DNA from: an uncultured Saprospiraceae bacterium
GTDB taxonomy: Bacteria; Bacteroidota; Bacteroidia; Chitinophagales; Saprospiraceae
Length of the DNA: 7,557 bases
Assembly (NCBI GenBank): GCA_937127195.1
Contig: CAKZLT010000364.1
Span: 1 to 7,557, forward strand
Direction: 5' to 3'
Shown here one piece after another: positions 6,238-7,557 of the stretch. The position numbers and the translations under genes were made by a program. Numbering within the stretch: position 1 is the stretch's first letter; the number at the start of each line of letters is the position of its first letter. Under the pieces are notes generated by a model. That model saw nothing but the letters and a program-made list of their open reading frames with translations, made no database searches and was not told the DNA's origin.

Positions 6238-6402
6238 TTAGTGAAGAAAAATAAATAACTAGCACCATTCTACTTTTTCTTTGTTCTATTTAAAAGCACT
6301 AAAAAAATGAACCGTAGCGGTGCTATGCTTAATTTTTTAAGCACTTTTAAATAAAAAAATAAAGTTGTATAATGGTGCAACTTATTTATTTTTCTTCACT
6401 AA
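6238..6402. repeat. 165-bp gap-free long inverted repeat (MITE-like or long-hairpin element)
   Basis: Bases 6238-6258 are the exact reverse complement of 6382-6402 (21 of 21). Every position x then lines up with 12640-x through to the centre at 6320 without any insertion or deletion. By my count about 65 of 81 pairs are Watson-Crick plus one G-U, with strong blocks at 6262-6269/6371-6378, 6287-6296/6344-6353 and 6302-6308/6332-6338, and a GGT loop at 6319-6321. No protein is encoded. The outermost bases can be read as TA followed by GTGAAG at the left and CTTCAC followed by TA at the right, which would fit a TA target duplication of the IS630/mariner type, but no transposase is present. Transcribed, it would form a very long stem just before the phospholipase start. 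Confidence 0.85.
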
Positions 6403-6412
6403 ACTCATTATT

Positions 6413-7557
6413 ATGAAAAAACTATTTCTATTTGGCTTTTTGGCACTTTTTATTGTTTTAAATACCTCTTTTAAAGAAGATTGGGGCTTTTTTGCACATC
6501 AAATGATTAACAAAAAAGCCGTTTTTACTTTACCGCCAGAGTTAATTCCTTTTTATAAAAAAAACATTGATTATATCTCTCGACACGCTATCGATCCAGA
6601 TAAACGAAGATACATTTCCGAACAAGAAGCGCCTAGACATTATATTGATATTGACCATTACGGAAAAGCGCCTTTCGATGCTGTTCCGCGGCGATGGAAT
6701 GACGCACTTGCTAAATTTAGCAAAGTGTATCTTCAATTAAATACGGGTGATACTTTGCAGCTTTTTGGAGAAAAAGTGGCTCACTATCAAAGAGATACGA
6801 TGACTTTATTTGGAAAAAGTATCCAGAACCTTTTTCAAAAAGATAGTTTAAAAATTCCTACCTCTAGATATGTAGATTTTGTCAAAACCCATATTAGCCG
6901 TAAGTATTACGAAATGTATTGGGAGTTTCCTTTACAGGATTTAGATACGCTTTTTCAAACCGTTGTTTTTAATCAAAAAGCTCAAAAAGCCTTCGCTGAA
7001 GATGAAGTATCTAAATATGGAATCGTGCCGTGGCATCTAGAAAAGATGCTTTCGAGATTGACTTATGCCTTCAAAGAAATGGATAAAAAGAAAATTTTAC
7101 GCAATTCGGCAGATATTGGTCATTACATTGGGGATTCTCATGTTCCGTTACATACAACTATGAACTATAATGGTCAAATGACTAATCAAGTCGGGATTCA
7201 TGGTTTTTGGGAATCTAGACTTCCTGAGCTTTTTTCAGAAAATTATAGTTTTTTTGTAGGAAAAGCTCAATATATTGATGCCCCTAATACTTACTTCTGG
7301 GATGTAGTATTAACTTCTCATAGCCATTTAGATAGTGTTTTTATGATTGAAAAAGACTTGACAAACACCTTTGGGTCTGATAGAAAATATTGCTACGAAA
7401 CGAGAGGAAATTCAACTGTTCGCACCTATTGTAAAGACTTTTCGGATGCTTATCATCGTCGATTAGAAGGCATGGTTGAGACACGAATGAGAGATGCAAT
7501 ATTTTCGGTCGGCAGTGCATGGATGACTGCTTGGGTCAATGCGGGTCAACCTGACTT
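6413..7557 (+). CDS. Exported zinc-dependent phospholipase C / S1-P1 nuclease-like enzyme (3' end outside window)
   Basis: The frame is open from ATG 6413 to the window end: 381 codons, no stop. A lipid-like signal sequence (KK then hydrophobic 4-16) precedes 'WGFFAH'. All nine ligands of the trinuclear zinc site known from B. cereus phospholipase C and P1 nuclease can be placed: W24, H29, D61, H76 (in 'APRHYIDID'), H237, D241, H247 (in 'DIGHYIGDSHVPLH'), H263 and E267 (in 'HGFWE'). The spacings W-5-H, D-15-H, H-4-D-6-H and H-4-E agree with the family. The final Glu is as in phospholipase C; P1 has Asp. Residues about 104-195 form a helical, charged stretch that separates the two ligand blocks more widely than in P1. 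The substrate (phospholipid, nucleic acid or other phosphoester) cannot be told. It should act in the periplasm or outside the cell. The start follows the long inverted repeat by 10 bp. Confidence 0.9.
   Translation, partial: MKKLFLFGFLALFIVLNTSFKEDWGFFAHQMINKKAVFTLPPELIPFYKKNIDYISRHAIDPDKRRYISEQEAPRHYIDIDHYGKAPFDAVPRRWNDALAKFSKVYLQLNTGDTLQLFGEKVAHYQRDTMTLFGKSIQNLFQKDSLKIPTSRYVDFVKTHISRKYYEMYWEFPLQDLDTLFQTVVFNQKAQKAFAEDEVSKYGIVPWHLEKMLSRLTYAFKEMDKKKILRNSADIGHYIGDSHVPLHTTMNYNGQMTNQVGIHGFWESRLPELFSENYSFFVGKAQYIDAPNTYFWDVVLTSHSHLDSVFMIEKDLTNTFGSDRKYCYETRGNSTVRTYCKDFSDAYHRRLEGMVETRMRDAIFSVGSAWMTAWVNAGQPD

Larger units (their letters stand above)
6070..6412. other. 343-bp intergenic region rich in hairpins
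   Basis: No gene is visible between the VTT-domain gene and the phospholipase gene. From left to right the gap holds the probable terminator, a purine-rich A-tract after it (6159-6170), a 39-nt hairpin (6195-6233), and the 165-bp inverted repeat that ends 10 bp before the phospholipase ATG. No TAnnTTTG-type promoter was found, so the promoter of the phospholipase gene is unassigned. Confidence 0.6.

Noticed and set aside
6368..6373. TATAAT inside the right arm of the long inverted repeat, as a promoter for the phospholipase gene
   Set aside because: Bacteroidota primary sigma factors use TAnnTTTG rather than TATAAT, there is no fitting -35 box, and the site lies in an AT-rich paired arm.

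Overview
The window looks like chromosomal DNA of a low-GC Bacteroidota, probably of the Cytophagales type. This rests on the strong AT richness, the lack of Shine-Dalgarno sequences before the starts, the long AT-rich gaps, and family variants typical of the phylum: a DoxX-type C-terminal domain ending in the 'NRGFxWxNEYPFNR' pattern, an Hsp15-like S4 protein ending in GRPTKRDRR, and an S1/P1-like zinc phospholipase beginning 'WGFFAH'. The genus cannot be fixed from this sequence alone.

Layout. (1) 1-541, + strand: the 3' end of a DoxX-like membrane protein gene, cut by the window edge. (2) 2799-620, - strand: a two-gene operon of an exported M48-type zinc metalloprotease followed, with a 4-bp overlap, by a probable lipoprotein of unknown function. 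It converges on the DoxX gene. (3) 2800-3407: a divergent, very AT-rich 608-bp gap with several small hairpins and a repeated TAATCAT word before trxA. (4) 3408-3728, + strand: thioredoxin, followed by two terminator-like hairpins in tandem. (5) 3729-4065: a gap whose middle holds two oppositely oriented arrays of 7-bp repeats that fold on each other as one long hairpin. (6) 4066-5400, + strand: a DUF58/vWA protein and an Hsp15-like S4 RNA-binding protein 3 bp apart, closed by a clear terminator. (7) 5482-6069, + strand: a VTT/DedA-type (TVP38-like) membrane protein. (8) 6070-6412: a gap holding a likely terminator, a 39-nt hairpin and a 165-bp inverted repeat whose two arms align without a single gap. 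(9) 6413-7557, + strand: a large open gene, cut by the right edge, for an exported zinc-dependent phospholipase C / S1-P1-type enzyme with all nine expected zinc ligands visible.

The coding genes are mostly ordinary housekeeping or envelope functions. The M48 protease/lipoprotein pair and the DUF58/S4 pair look co-translated; the rest look like independent units. No mobile-element gene, CRISPR array, rRNA or tRNA was seen. The least explained material is between the genes: the 165-bp gap-free inverted repeat just before the phospholipase gene and the heptamer hairpin after trxA. Inside genes, the stretch of about 90 residues that separates the zinc-ligand blocks of the phospholipase and the coupled unknown lipoprotein are the points worth following.
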